A stretch of DNA of 64,000 bases, taken from NCBI GenBank assembly GCA_938020445.1, contig CALIIC010000060.1, forward strand, positions 1 to 64,000, read 5' to 3'. Source of the DNA: an uncultured Flavobacteriaceae bacterium. GTDB taxonomy: Bacteria; Bacteroidota; Bacteroidia; Flavobacteriales; Flavobacteriaceae. Both the position numbers and the translations under genes were made by a program. Within the stretch, counting starts at the first letter, position 1; every line of letters begins with the position of its first letter. Under the pieces are notes generated by a model. The model did no database searches, was not told the origin of the DNA, and was given only the letters and a program-made list of their open reading frames with translations. Shown one piece after another: positions 14,582 to 22,524 of the stretch.

Positions 14582-16048
14582 ATGGCCTCAGTTCGAAAAC
14601 GAGACACTGCATTCGAGAATATTCCATCTATTAAAGCTAAAACCCTTCGGATCAACCTAAATCCGGATATCTACGGAACTTTCGCAGAAATCGGAGCCGG
14701 ACAAGAAACGGCAAGGCATTTTTTTAGATCTGGAGGTGCTTCCGGAACTATTGCAAAGGCCATGAGTGCTTATGACAAGGACTTTAGTGATGCCATTTAT
14801 GGGGTTGAAGCCGATGGTAGGTATGTTACACAGGCCCGATTAAAGAGAATGCTGGCCCATGAAATGAATCTTATGGAAGAACGGATCAGTAGGGAAAAAC
14901 ACCCCGAACGTCTTTTTTTCTCCTATGCAAATACCGTTGCAACTATCGATTTTTCGAAACGATACAAAGGACACGGTTGGATCGGTATCCGTTTTCAACT
15001 AGAGCCGGGACAGAAAGAATTTGACGAAATCATTATTCATATTCGTTTTAAACAAAACGAAGCCCGCTTGCAACAAGAAACCTTAGGCGTTTTAGGGGTA
15101 AATCTTATTTACGGGGCATTCTACAAACACGATCAGCCTAGAAAAATATTGAAGTATTTGTACGACCATATTGATAAGGATACCATAGAAATCGATATGA
15201 TCAATTTCGCTGGCCCCAATTTTAAGGATGTCGACAACCGGTTGATGAGTTTACAGTTGATTCGCAATGGCATGACCGATGCGGTGATGTTCGGACCTGA
15301 TGGCAATAATTTATTACCAGCCGCCGAACTATACAAAAAGAATATCTTGGCATTGAGAGGAAGTTTTCGTCCTGTGACCAAGGTGAATACCGATATGTAC
15401 TTGAAATCCTATGACATTTTTGTCAGGGATCCATCGGTAGATCAAGAGAATACCATCATCATTTTTGAAATTACCCTAAGTAATTTAAAGGCCTCCGGTG
15501 AAATCGACGAGCAAGATTTTATGGACCGTGCAGAGCTGTTGTGTTCCTTGGGGCAAACAGTAATGATTTCCAAGTTTCAGGAATACTTCAAGGTAGTGGA
15601 GTATTTTAACAACTATACCAAAGCCAAGATAGGCCTCACTATGGGTGTCAATAACTTGGTCGATATTTTTGATGAAAAATACTATCGTCATTTGAGCGGA
15701 GGTATTTTGGAAGCCTTTGGTAAATTATTCTTTAAAGATTTACAAGTATACCTTTATCCCATGAAAAATGTGGAGACCGGGCAGATCATGACCAGTAATA
15801 ACGTAAAGGTGCATCCGCGTATGAAAGAGCTTTATAAGTTCTTTAAATACAACGGAAAGGTGATGGATATTATCGACTATGACCCAGAGATAATGCATAT
15901 TTTTTCTAGGGACGTACTCAAGAAAATCATCAACGAAGAAGGTGGTTGGGAAGATATGCTCCCTGAAGGAATTTCCGAGATGATCAAGGAAAAAAAGTTG
16001 TTTACCAAAAAACAACTTCCAGAGAATATAGAGAAATCCAAAAAATAA
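14582..16048 (+). CDS. Conserved protein of unknown function (488 aa)
   Basis: A large, apparently cytoplasmic protein without signal peptide or membrane helix. The opening (RINLNPDIYGTFAEIGAGQE, then ARHFFRSGGASGTIAKAMSAYDKDFSDAIYG) is a strikingly conserved signature that I recall in many Bacteroidota genomes under unrelated names such as nicotinate-nucleotide adenylyltransferase or TonB-dependent receptor. Neither fits: there is no HxGH nucleotidyltransferase motif, no plug and no export signal. The GAGQE and GGASGT segments resemble a nucleotide- or phosphate-binding loop, which is inference only. It is monocistronic, divergent from the MBL hydrolase, and ends in a strong shared terminator. 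Confidence 0.8.
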   Translation: MASVRKRDTAFENIPSIKAKTLRINLNPDIYGTFAEIGAGQETARHFFRSGGASGTIAKAMSAYDKDFSDAIYGVEADGRYVTQARLKRMLAHEMNLMEERISREKHPERLFFSYANTVATIDFSKRYKGHGWIGIRFQLEPGQKEFDEIIIHIRFKQNEARLQQETLGVLGVNLIYGAFYKHDQPRKILKYLYDHIDKDTIEIDMINFAGPNFKDVDNRLMSLQLIRNGMTDAVMFGPDGNNLLPAAELYKKNILALRGSFRPVTKVNTDMYLKSYDIFVRDPSVDQENTIIIFEITLSNLKASGEIDEQDFMDRAELLCSLGQTVMISKFQEYFKVVEYFNNYTKAKIGLTMGVNNLVDIFDEKYYRHLSGGILEAFGKLFFKDLQVYLYPMKNVETGQIMTSNNVKVHPRMKELYKFFKYNGKVMDIIDYDPEIMHIFSRDVLKKIINEEGGWEDMLPEGISEMIKEKKLFTKKQLPENIEKSKK

Positions 16049-16081
16049 AAGAACCGCTTCATCTACTAAAGCAGTTCTTTT
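16047..16081 (+). terminator. Bidirectional terminator between convergent genes
   Basis: AAAAGAACCGCTT (16047-16059) pairs with AAGCAGTTCTTTT (16069-16081) with one mismatch. A and T runs flank both sides, so it can end transcription from both the gene at 14582 and bcp. Confidence 0.75.
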
Positions 16082-16102
16082 AATGAAAGTCGTAAGTTAT
16101 TT

Positions 16103-16555
16103 TTAATCAAGCAATTGTGCCGCGTGGTCTTTTGTCTTCACCTTGTCTATCACCTTGGTAACAATACCGGCTTCGTCAATAACAAAACTTTTTCTATGGA
16201 TACCATCGTATTCTCTTCCCATAAATTTTTTCAATCCCCAAACACCGAATGTTTCAATTACGCTGCGGTCTACATCTGCTAGCAGTGGAAACGGAAAATC
16301 GTACTTTTTCTTAAAATTCGATTGTTTCTTTTCCGTATCGGCACTGACACCCAACAATTCGTAGCCCTGCGCTTGTAATTCAGCATAATTATCTCTTAAA
16401 TTACAAGCTTCAGCGGTACACCCTGGTGTGTTAGCAGCTGGATAAAAGAAAACTATTAATTTTTTCCCTTTATAATCTGCTAAACTAATCGCATTGCCGT
16501 CTTGGTCTTTTGATGAAAAATCGGGTACTTTGTCCCCTATTTTTAATGTATTCAT
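16103..16555 (-). CDS. bcp: Thioredoxin-dependent thiol peroxidase, Bcp/PrxQ type (150 aa)
   Basis: Peroxiredoxin that reduces hydrogen peroxide and organic hydroperoxides using thioredoxin. The family opening GDKVPDFSSKDQDG is followed by the active site TPGCTAEAC, with peroxidatic Cys46 and resolving Cys51 in the close spacing of the PrxQ subgroup. Length is normal. No signal peptide, so cytoplasmic. It is divergent from the endonuclease III gene, with 55 nt between the two starts. Confidence 0.94.
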   Translation of the reverse strand: MNTLKIGDKVPDFSSKDQDGNAISLADYKGKKLIVFFYPAANTPGCTAEACNLRDNYAELQAQGYELLGVSADTEKKQSNFKKKYDFPFPLLADVDRSVIETFGVWGLKKFMGREYDGIHRKSFVIDEAGIVTKVIDKVKTKDHAAQLLD

Positions 16556-16610
16556 ATAGTTTTAGTACTTTAATTTATGTTTATTAATTATCGAATAAAA
16601 TTAAACAAAA

Positions 16611-17270
16611 ATGACCAAAGCGGAAAGAGTTGCCTTTACAATTAGTACGTTGCAGGAACTCTACCCTGTAATTCCCGTTCCCTTAGACCATAAAGATCCT
16701 TATACATTGCTGATTGCCGTGTTACTTTCTGCGCAAAGTACCGATGTTCGGGTTAATAAAATCACTCCCCTTCTCTTTAAGGAAGCCGACAATCCGTACG
16801 ACATGATTAAATTATCGGTCGAAGAAATACGGGAAATTATAAGACCGGTGGGACTTTCCCCTATGAAGTCAAAGGGAATTTATGGTCTTTCAAAAATTCT
16901 GATAGAAAAATACGATGGGCACGTACCAAAAGATATTGCGCTTTTAGAGGAATTGCCCAGTGTAGGTCATAAGACTGCCAGCGTGGTTGTTTCCCAAGCA
17001 TTTGGAATTCCTGCTTTTCCGGTGGACACGCATATTCATCGTTTGATGTATCGCTGGGGATTTACAAACGGAAAAAACGTCGTTCAAACAGAAAAAGATG
17101 CAAAGCGACTATTTCCCAAAGCGATATGGAACGACTTACATCTGCAGATGATATGGTATGGAAGGGAATATTCTCCTGCTCGCGGATGGGATCTGGAAAA
17201 GGACATTATTACCAAAAAGATTGGCAGAAAAACAGTTCTAAATGATTATTACAAAACAAAAAAGCCCTGA
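16611..17270 (+). CDS. nth: Endonuclease III-family DNA glycosylase without an Fe-S motif (219 aa)
   Basis: Base-excision repair enzyme removing oxidised pyrimidines with AP-lyase activity. The helix-hairpin-helix LPSVGHKTA supplies the catalytic Lys121, and VDTHIHR supplies Asp139. The N-terminal part (LLSAQSTDVRVNKITP) is typical of the family. The C-terminus, where E. coli Nth binds a [4Fe-4S] cluster through four cysteines, has none: it reads YGREYSPARGWDLEKDII and continues without Cys. The protein therefore lacks the cluster. The stop codon sits inside a strong terminator hairpin. Confidence 0.9.
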   Translation: MTKAERVAFTISTLQELYPVIPVPLDHKDPYTLLIAVLLSAQSTDVRVNKITPLLFKEADNPYDMIKLSVEEIREIIRPVGLSPMKSKGIYGLSKILIEKYDGHVPKDIALLEELPSVGHKTASVVVSQAFGIPAFPVDTHIHRLMYRWGFTNGKNVVQTEKDAKRLFPKAIWNDLHLQMIWYGREYSPARGWDLEKDIITKKIGRKTVLNDYYKTKKP

Positions 17271-17292
17271 CGGTAACCGTCAGGGCTTTTTT
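17258..17292 (+). terminator. Strong bidirectional terminator overlapping the nth stop codon
   Basis: AAAAGCCCTGACGG (17260-17273) pairs perfectly with CCGTCAGGGCTTTT (17277-17290) around TAA, with A and T runs on either side. The nth stop TGA is within the first arm. It also closes the first sigma-factor cassette on the minus strand. Confidence 0.92.
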
Positions 17293-17307
17293 CGAATCTG
17301 TTCGTTC

Positions 17308-17451
17308 TTAATTCAAATTGTTCTCAAAACTAAGGTTACCACACTCAACGATGTGAAGCGATTTCGAAAAATCCAATAGGAACTTCACCGTTTCTGGGCA
17401 CGCCTTGGTTAATTTACAATCTTTTTGATTTTTAGCGTAGATTTTTTCCAT
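17308..17451 (-). CDS. 47-aa small protein paired with ECF sigma factor (copy 1)
   Basis: A 47-aa protein starting MEKIYAKNQKDCKLTKACPE and ending in SFENNLN. It lies 72 nt downstream of a sigma-factor gene on the same strand, just before the terminator at 17258-17292. A paralogue of identical length lies in the same place behind the neighbouring sigma gene (18466-18609). By direct comparison 30 of 47 residues match, including YA, CKL, PET, FLLD, SKSLH and the C-terminal NLN. There is no signal peptide or membrane helix. Conservation of length, reading frame and position shows that it is a real gene. The function is unknown; a regulator or accessory of the sigma factor is the obvious idea but is unproven. 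Confidence 0.8.
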   Translation of the reverse strand: MEKIYAKNQKDCKLTKACPETVKFLLDFSKSLHIVECGNLSFENNLN

Positions 17452-17471
17452 ATTGATAATCGTATAGTTAT

Positions 17472-17480
17472 ACTAAGATA
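17472..17480 (-). promoter_or_regulatory. Candidate promoter element TATCTTAGT before small protein copy 1
   Basis: Minus-strand TATCTTAGT, 20 nt before the 47-aa ORF. The same nonamer lies before copy 2 (18644-18652), whereas the rest of the two spacers is poorly conserved. TATCTTAG differs by one base from TAnnTTTG, so it may be an internal promoter. Confidence 0.35.
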
Positions 17481-17523
17481 ACGCCATCAATATGTAAATA
17501 TTGTTTTACCCTAAGCAAGTTCC

Positions 17524-18105
17524 CTAACTCGTAAGGACGATATTGTTTTTATCGATTATTTTTCGAAGGTTGATCAGGGCATAACGCATTCTTCCAAGCG
17601 CTGTGTTTATGCTTACTCCCGTGTTTTCTGAAATTTCTTTAAAGCTCATATCTTTATAAATCCGCATCAACAAAACTTCTCGTTGATCATCTGGCAATTC
17701 ATCTATCAATAAACGTAAATCAGTATCAATTTGGTCTTTTATGAGTTGTTTCTCAGCATTCAATTTATCATCTCCGATTACCGAAAAGATGTTGAAGTCC
17801 TCATTGCCTTCGAACATCGGCATTCTTTTATTTCTTCTAAAGTGATCTATGATCAAGTTGTGTGCAATTCGCATTACCCAAGGCAAAAACTTACCTTCTT
17901 CGCTATACGTTCCTTTTTTAAGGGTTTTGATTACCTTAATAAAAGTATCCTGGAAAATATCTTCGGTAACATCCCTATCCAATACTTTTGAATAGATAAA
18001 ACTAGATATACGTTGATTATGCCTGTTGATCAATATTTCTAGTGCCTTTTCGTCACCACTGATAAAGTTATTTACTAATACTGAGTCTTCAACTTGAAAT
18101 TCCAT
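17524..18105 (-). CDS. ECF-type RNA polymerase sigma factor (193 aa, copy 1)
   Basis: Sigma-70 family factor of the extracytoplasmic-function group. Region 2 (about 25-95) includes the -10 recognition and core-binding segment DIFQDTFIKVIKTL and FLPWVMRIAHNLIIDHFRR. Region 4 (about 135-185) holds the helix-turn-helix MSFKEISENTGVSINTALGRMRYALINLRK. There is no adjacent membrane anti-sigma gene. Instead a 47-aa protein follows 72 nt downstream. By eye about three quarters of residues are identical to the second copy at 18684-19265, least at the extreme N-terminus and in the linker between regions 2 and 4. The 5' leader carries a hairpin (gcttttcg/cggaaagc, 18132-18152). Confidence 0.92.
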   Translation of the reverse strand: MEFQVEDSVLVNNFISGDEKALEILINRHNQRISSFIYSKVLDRDVTEDIFQDTFIKVIKTLKKGTYSEEGKFLPWVMRIAHNLIIDHFRRNKRMPMFEGNEDFNIFSVIGDDKLNAEKQLIKDQIDTDLRLLIDELPDDQREVLLMRIYKDMSFKEISENTGVSINTALGRMRYALINLRKIIDKNNIVLTS

Positions 18106-18411
18106 ACGAACTAGGTTTTGGTTAAGTAGGTGCTTTTCGTTATTCGGAAAGCTTCTGTTAGTTTTTTGGTTTTTTCTTACTAATACTTGTCTTATTATGC
18201 GACAGTTGTTATTTGTAATTATGACCTAAAACTACCCAATAGCCCTTGTTTTGAAAAAACATTGTTGTAAAACCGCTTGTTTTTGATGTGAAACGGCATT
18301 TTCTCAAACCTGAATACAATTTATCCGTTAATCGGTCGTTCGCAGGCTTTTCAAAATCATCGATGAACTACATCTTTTTATCCCTGTAGGAAACAAATTT
18401 TGACATTCAAC
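18106..18411. other. Leader and promoter region of sigma-factor cassette 1
   Basis: 306 nt without a gene between the two cassettes. It contains an imperfect hairpin at 18132-18152 about 27 nt before the sigma start, and a one-mismatch -7 box (minus-strand TAGTTTTA, 18234-18227). No exact TAnnTTTG is visible. I see no ORF or repeat that would suggest a lost gene. Confidence 0.45.
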
Positions 18412-18445
18412 AACAAAAAACCCCCATGATTGCTCATGAGGGTTT
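18412..18445 (-). terminator. Intrinsic terminator of sigma-factor cassette 2
   Basis: On the minus strand AAACCCTCATGA (18445-18434) pairs with TCATGGGGGTTT (18429-18418) with one G-U pair and a 4-nt loop, followed by a T run. It lies 20 nt after the small-ORF stop. Confidence 0.85.
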
Positions 18446-18465
18446 CCTTTATTTTTTTAAAATAG

Positions 18466-18609
18466 TTAGTTCAAATTGCTCTGAAACACGATTCCGTCTT
18501 TTTCAACGAAGTGCAGCGATTTTGAGTAATCCAATAAAAATTGAATTGTTTCTGGTTTTGCTTTTACCAATTTGCACTTCTTTTTGTTCGTTGCGTAAAT
18601 GTTTTCCAT
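18466..18609 (-). CDS. 47-aa small protein paired with ECF sigma factor (copy 2)
   Basis: Paralogue of the protein at 17308-17451 with exactly the same length. It starts MENIYATNKKKCKLVKAKPE and ends FQSNLN. The two share FLLD(Y/F)SKSLH in the middle. The protein is basic at the N-terminus. It begins 74 nt after the stop of the sigma gene at 18684, against 72 nt in copy 1. Third-position differences between the copies are common while protein motifs are kept, which argues for selection on the protein. A terminator follows directly. Function unknown. Confidence 0.82.
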   Translation of the reverse strand: MENIYATNKKKCKLVKAKPETIQFLLDYSKSLHFVEKDGIVFQSNLN

Positions 18610-18643
18610 AGTACCTTAGTATTGTTTTCAAATAGAGAACGAC

Positions 18644-18652
18644 ACTAAGATA
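18644..18652 (-). promoter_or_regulatory. Candidate promoter element TATCTTAGT before small protein copy 2
   Basis: Same minus-strand nonamer as at 17472-17480, here 34 nt before the small ORF. One base away from the TAnnTTTG consensus. Confidence 0.35.
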
Positions 18653-18683
18653 GAATTAGTTGATCTGTTCGACCTGCTACCAA

Positions 18684-19265
18684 TTAATTCGTTAAAACAA
18701 TATTATTGCGTTCAATGATCTTTCTAAGGTTGATCAACGCATAACGCATTCTACCCAAAGCCGTGTTGATGCTAACACCTGTAATCTCCGATATTTCCTT
18801 AAAACTCATATCGCGATAGATACGCATGAGCAATACCTGCTTTTGATCCGCGGGCAATTCTTCTATTAAAAGATTCAAATCACAATCAATCTGTTCTTTG
18901 ATCATCTGCTTTTCTATATTCAGACGATCGTCACTTACAAAAGAGAAAATATTAAAACTATCACTCCCTTCGAACATTGGCATTCTGCTAGTCTTTCGAA
19001 AGTGATCTATAATAAGGTTATGCGCAATACGCATTACCCAAGGTAAAAATTTCCCTTCTTCACTATAAGTACCTCTTTTCAAAGTGCGTATGACCTTAAT
19101 AAAGGTATCCTGAAAAATATCTTCGGTGATGTTCCGGTCATTTACTTTAGAGTAAATAAACCCACTGATACGTGAGTTGTGTTTGTTAATGAGGATTTCA
19201 AGAGCGCGTTCGTCGCCGTTGATGTAGTTTTTGATAAGTAGGGAATCGTCTATAAGTACTTCCAT
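18684..19265 (-). CDS. ECF-type RNA polymerase sigma factor (193 aa, copy 2)
   Basis: Second sigma factor of the tandem pair, same length as copy 1. Region 2 carries DIFQDTFIKVIRTL and FLPWVMRIAHNLIIDHFRK; region 4 carries MSFKEISEITGVSINTALGRMRYALINLRK. The DNA-contacting helix of region 4 is essentially identical in the two proteins, so they probably recognise overlapping -35-type elements. Divergence is concentrated in residues 1-20 and the segment around MPMFEGSDSFNIFSFVSDD. It is transcribed from an exact -7 box about 122 nt upstream, with a leader hairpin between. No anti-sigma gene is adjacent. Confidence 0.93.
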   Translation of the reverse strand: MEVLIDDSLLIKNYINGDERALEILINKHNSRISGFIYSKVNDRNITEDIFQDTFIKVIRTLKRGTYSEEGKFLPWVMRIAHNLIIDHFRKTSRMPMFEGSDSFNIFSFVSDDRLNIEKQMIKEQIDCDLNLLIEELPADQKQVLLMRIYRDMSFKEISEITGVSINTALGRMRYALINLRKIIERNNIVLTN

Positions 19266-19292
19266 AACAATTACTTTTTTTTTGGTTACAAC

Positions 19293-19320
19293 TACAGGCC
19301 TTCTTGGGGTAGAAGGTCTC
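19293..19320 (-). promoter_or_regulatory. Leader hairpin of sigma factor copy 2
   Basis: On the minus strand CCTTCT-acccca-AGAAGG forms a 6-bp stem in the 5' leader, about 30-55 nt before the start codon. Copy 1 also has a leader hairpin at a similar distance but with unrelated sequence. Confidence 0.35.
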
Positions 19321-19387
19321 TAAGGTTATTCCGTGAATTCTAAAAAAGTAATTGTTGAACTATAGGCTTTTAACGTTTTGTTACCAC

Positions 19388-19395
19388 CAAATATA
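19388..19395 (-). promoter_or_regulatory. Promoter -7 box of sigma factor copy 2
   Basis: Minus-strand TATATTTG, exact consensus, implying a leader of roughly 115-120 nt before the ATG at 19265. Confidence 0.5.
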
Positions 19396-19490
19396 GAAAA
19401 AATTAACTGGAACATCCAAATTTGAGCCATAAGAAGCTAAAAATTTGATAGTGAACCCATGCGAACATAGTTAAAAATACGTGGGTATTG

Positions 19491-19498
19491 TATCTTTG
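19491..19498 (+). promoter_or_regulatory. Promoter -7 box of uvrA
   Basis: TATCTTTG followed by CA, exact TAnnTTTG match, 17 nt before the uvrA ATG. Confidence 0.55.
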
Positions 19499-19515
19499 CA
19501 CCCATATATATAAGC

Positions 19516-22296
19516 ATGCCTACACTAGCAGATATCAACCCCAAGGAAAATATAATCATCAAAGGTGCTAAACTGCACAATTTAAAGAACATAGACGTAG
19601 TAATTCCGCGAAATAAGCTAGTGGTAATTACCGGATTGTCGGGTTCGGGCAAATCTACTTTGGCCTTTGACACTTTGTATGCGGAAGGACAAAGAAGGTA
19701 TGTTGAAAGTCTTTCTTCGTATGCTCGGCAATTTTTGGGCAAACTTGACAAACCCAAAGTCGACTATATAAAAGGTATAGCACCTGCAATTGCCATTGAG
19801 CAAAAAGTAAATTCTACCAACCCCCGTTCTACGGTAGGTACCACAACAGAAATCTACGATTATCTGAAATTGTTATATGCCCGTATTGGGAAGACAATTT
19901 CTCCGGTATCGGGGAATGAGGTAAAAAAACATACCGTCACCGATGTCATAAACCATATAAAGACCTATGAAACGGGAACCAAATTATTGCTAATGGCGCC
20001 CGTGACCATAAGTGAGGAGCGCGATACCTTAAAATCTTTACAGTTACTATCGAAACAGGGCTATGCGCGAATTAAGCATCAAGGAAAAGTGATGCGTATC
20101 GATGCGGCTCCCAGTGATATCGGAAAGGAGTTTTTCCTTGTCATAGATCGAATTATCACCCAAAATGATGAAGATTTTTATAACCGCTTGGCGAATGCCG
20201 TAGACAGTGCTTTCTTCGAAGGGAAGGGAGAATGTATCATAGAATCTTTGGTAGATGAGGAACAAACCTTCTTTAGCAATAATTTTGAACTAGACGGTAT
20301 GCAGTTCCTTGAACCGAATGTGCATTTGTTCAGTTTTAACAACCCTTATGGTGCCTGTCCTAAATGTGAAGGGTATGGTGATGTCATTGGAATTGATCAA
20401 GACCTTGTAGTTCCTAATACAGCGCTATCGGTATATGAGAACGCTATTTTTCCTTGGCGCGGTGAAAGCATGGGCGCCTATCGAGATCAATTGGTGAACA
20501 GTGCCTATACCTTCGATTTTCCGATTCACAAGCCATGGTTTCAACTATCGGACGAACAAAAGGAATTGGTATGGCAGGGCAATGAACATTTTATGGGCTT
20601 GCATCAGTTCTTTGGAATGCTTGAAGAGAAAAGTTACAAAATACAGAATAGGGTAATGCTCTCTCGGTATCGCGGCAAGACCCGTTGTACGGTTTGCAAG
20701 GGCAAACGCCTACGCCCCGAAACGAATTATGTGAAGGTAGCCGGTAAATCGATTTCCGATTTGGTCGAACTCCCTATTACCCAACTCCTTGCCTTCTTTA
20801 AGGAACTAGAGTTGACAACACATGACACTACCATTGCCGCAAGGTTATTAAAAGAAATAAATACACGCCTTGGTTTTTTGAGCAAAGTCGGTTTGGGTTA
20901 TCTTATGCTGAACCGAAAATCGAATACCTTATCTGGAGGTGAAAGCCAACGCATCAACCTCGCGACCTCGCTAGGAAGCAGCCTGGTAGGGAGCATGTAT
21001 ATTTTAGATGAACCTAGTATTGGGTTGCATCCTAAAGACACTGAAAACCTAATCGAAGTTTTACTGTCTTTACGCGATTTAGGCAATACGGTCATTGTGG
21101 TAGAGCATGATGAAGACGTTATGAAAGCGGCAGACCAGGTAATTGACATAGGGCCGGAGGCCGGTACCCATGGCGGTGAAGTTGTTGCCAATGGTACTTT
21201 TAAAGAAATTCTTTCTGCCTCTTCGCTTACCGCGCATTACCTAAATGGTGCTGAAGCCATAGAAGTCCCTTCAAAACGCAGAACTCCAAGCGGTTTCGTT
21301 CAAATTAACGGAGCCCGGGAGAACAATCTTAAGAATATAGATGTTAGTTTCCCTTTGAACATACTAACAGTGATCACCGGGGTTTCAGGAAGTGGCAAAA
21401 GCACCTTGGTTAAAAAACTACTGTACCCTATCATATTAAAAGAAGTTGGAGGATACGGGCAAAAACCGGGGCAATATACCTCGGTAGAAGGCAAATACCA
21501 GTCGATCAAACATGTTGAATTTGTTGATCAAAACCCTATTGGAAGGTCTTCACGGTCAAATCCGGTCACCTATATAAAAGCCTACGATGATATACGAAGT
21601 CTCTTCGCAGCACAGAAATTAAGCAAGATACGGGCCTATCAACCGAAGCACTTTAGTTTTAATGTAGATGGGGGACGCTGTGAAAAATGCAAAGGGGAAG
21701 GAGAAATTACGGTAGAAATGCAATTTATGGCAGATGTGCATCTTGAATGCGATACCTGTGGAGGAAAGCGATTTAAAAAAGAAGTCTTGGAAGTGAAGTT
21801 TGAAGAGGCATCTATTGACGATATCTTAAACATGACCATTGATGATGCAATTGCTTTTTTCGAAAAACACAAGCAGACCAAAATAACCAATAAACTAAAA
21901 CCCCTACAGGATGTTGGACTAGGATATGTCACCTTGGGACAATCGTCCTCTACCCTATCGGGCGGTGAAGCACAACGAATTAAGTTGGCCTCTTTTCTAG
22001 TAAAAGGTACCACCAAAGACAAAGCACTGTTTATTTTTGATGAACCCACGACCGGACTCCATTTTCATGATATCAAGAAATTATTGAAGTCCTTTGATGC
22101 CTTGATCGGTCGAGGCCATTCGGTGATTGTCATAGAACACAATGTGGAACTCATCAAATGTGCCGATCATATTATTGACTTGGGACCTGAGGGTGGTGAA
22201 AATGGCGGACAGTTACTGGTGTTTGGTACTCCTGAGGAGATTATACAGCATAAAACCTCTCATACGGCACGCTATCTCATGGAAAAGTTGGCATAG
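19516..22296 (+). CDS. uvrA: Excinuclease ABC subunit A (926 aa)
   Basis: Damage-recognition ATPase of nucleotide excision repair; it loads UvrB onto lesions as a dimer. Two ABC modules are seen: Walker [10 protein letters not shown] at 40-48 and GVSGSGKST near 621, with signature motifs LSGGESQRI near 471 and LSGGEAQRI near 814. Zinc-binding CxxC pairs occur near 280 and 391 (CPKC, CTVC) and near 721 and 746 (CEKC, CDTC). Length is normal for the family. It is monocistronic and divergent from the sigma-factor cassettes. Confidence 0.98.
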   Translation: MPTLADINPKENIIIKGAKLHNLKNIDVVIPRNKLVVITGLSGSGKSTLAFDTLYAEGQRRYVESLSSYARQFLGKLDKPKVDYIKGIAPAIAIEQKVNSTNPRSTVGTTTEIYDYLKLLYARIGKTISPVSGNEVKKHTVTDVINHIKTYETGTKLLLMAPVTISEERDTLKSLQLLSKQGYARIKHQGKVMRIDAAPSDIGKEFFLVIDRIITQNDEDFYNRLANAVDSAFFEGKGECIIESLVDEEQTFFSNNFELDGMQFLEPNVHLFSFNNPYGACPKCEGYGDVIGIDQDLVVPNTALSVYENAIFPWRGESMGAYRDQLVNSAYTFDFPIHKPWFQLSDEQKELVWQGNEHFMGLHQFFGMLEEKSYKIQNRVMLSRYRGKTRCTVCKGKRLRPETNYVKVAGKSISDLVELPITQLLAFFKELELTTHDTTIAARLLKEINTRLGFLSKVGLGYLMLNRKSNTLSGGESQRINLATSLGSSLVGSMYILDEPSIGLHPKDTENLIEVLLSLRDLGNTVIVVEHDEDVMKAADQVIDIGPEAGTHGGEVVANGTFKEILSASSLTAHYLNGAEAIEVPSKRRTPSGFVQINGARENNLKNIDVSFPLNILTVITGVSGSGKSTLVKKLLYPIILKEVGGYGQKPGQYTSVEGKYQSIKHVEFVDQNPIGRSSRSNPVTYIKAYDDIRSLFAAQKLSKIRAYQPKHFSFNVDGGRCEKCKGEGEITVEMQFMADVHLECDTCGGKRFKKEVLEVKFEEASIDDILNMTIDDAIAFFEKHKQTKITNKLKPLQDVGLGYVTLGQSSSTLSGGEAQRIKLASFLVKGTTKDKALFIFDEPTTGLHFHDIKKLLKSFDALIGRGHSVIVIEHNVELIKCADHIIDLGPEGGENGGQLLVFGTPEEIIQHKTSHTARYLMEKLA

Positions 22297-22457
22297 TCTT
22301 CACTACTATTCTCGACATATCATTCAATATTATTTTCAAAAAATTCTAGGTTTTTCACTTTTTGATTTGTGTGTATTAAGATTTCCCTCATTCTTTTTTA
22401 CGATTTTTAAAAATTTAAATATTTGATAATCAGGTATTTAAATCATTAATTATTTTT

Positions 22458-22473
22458 TGGCACGCTGTTTGGT
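22458..22473 (+). promoter_or_regulatory. Sigma-54 (RpoN) promoter, near consensus
   Basis: TGGCACGCTGTTTGGT matches the sigma-54 consensus TGGCACGnnnnTTGCW at every defined position except the C of TTGC. The -24 GG and -12 elements have correct spacing. It lies 51 nt before the ATG at 22525. The 160 nt upstream, back to uvrA, are very AT-rich and could hold the activator-binding site. Confidence 0.7.
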
Positions 22474-22524
22474 ATATACTAATCGAGTGTAAATAATTAC
22501 CTCGAGAATTTAAAACCTTATATC

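Noticed and set aside
14582-16048. Nicotinate-nucleotide adenylyltransferase or TonB-receptor label for the 488-aa protein
   Set aside because: No HxGH or ISSTxxR motif, no signal peptide, plug or barrel.
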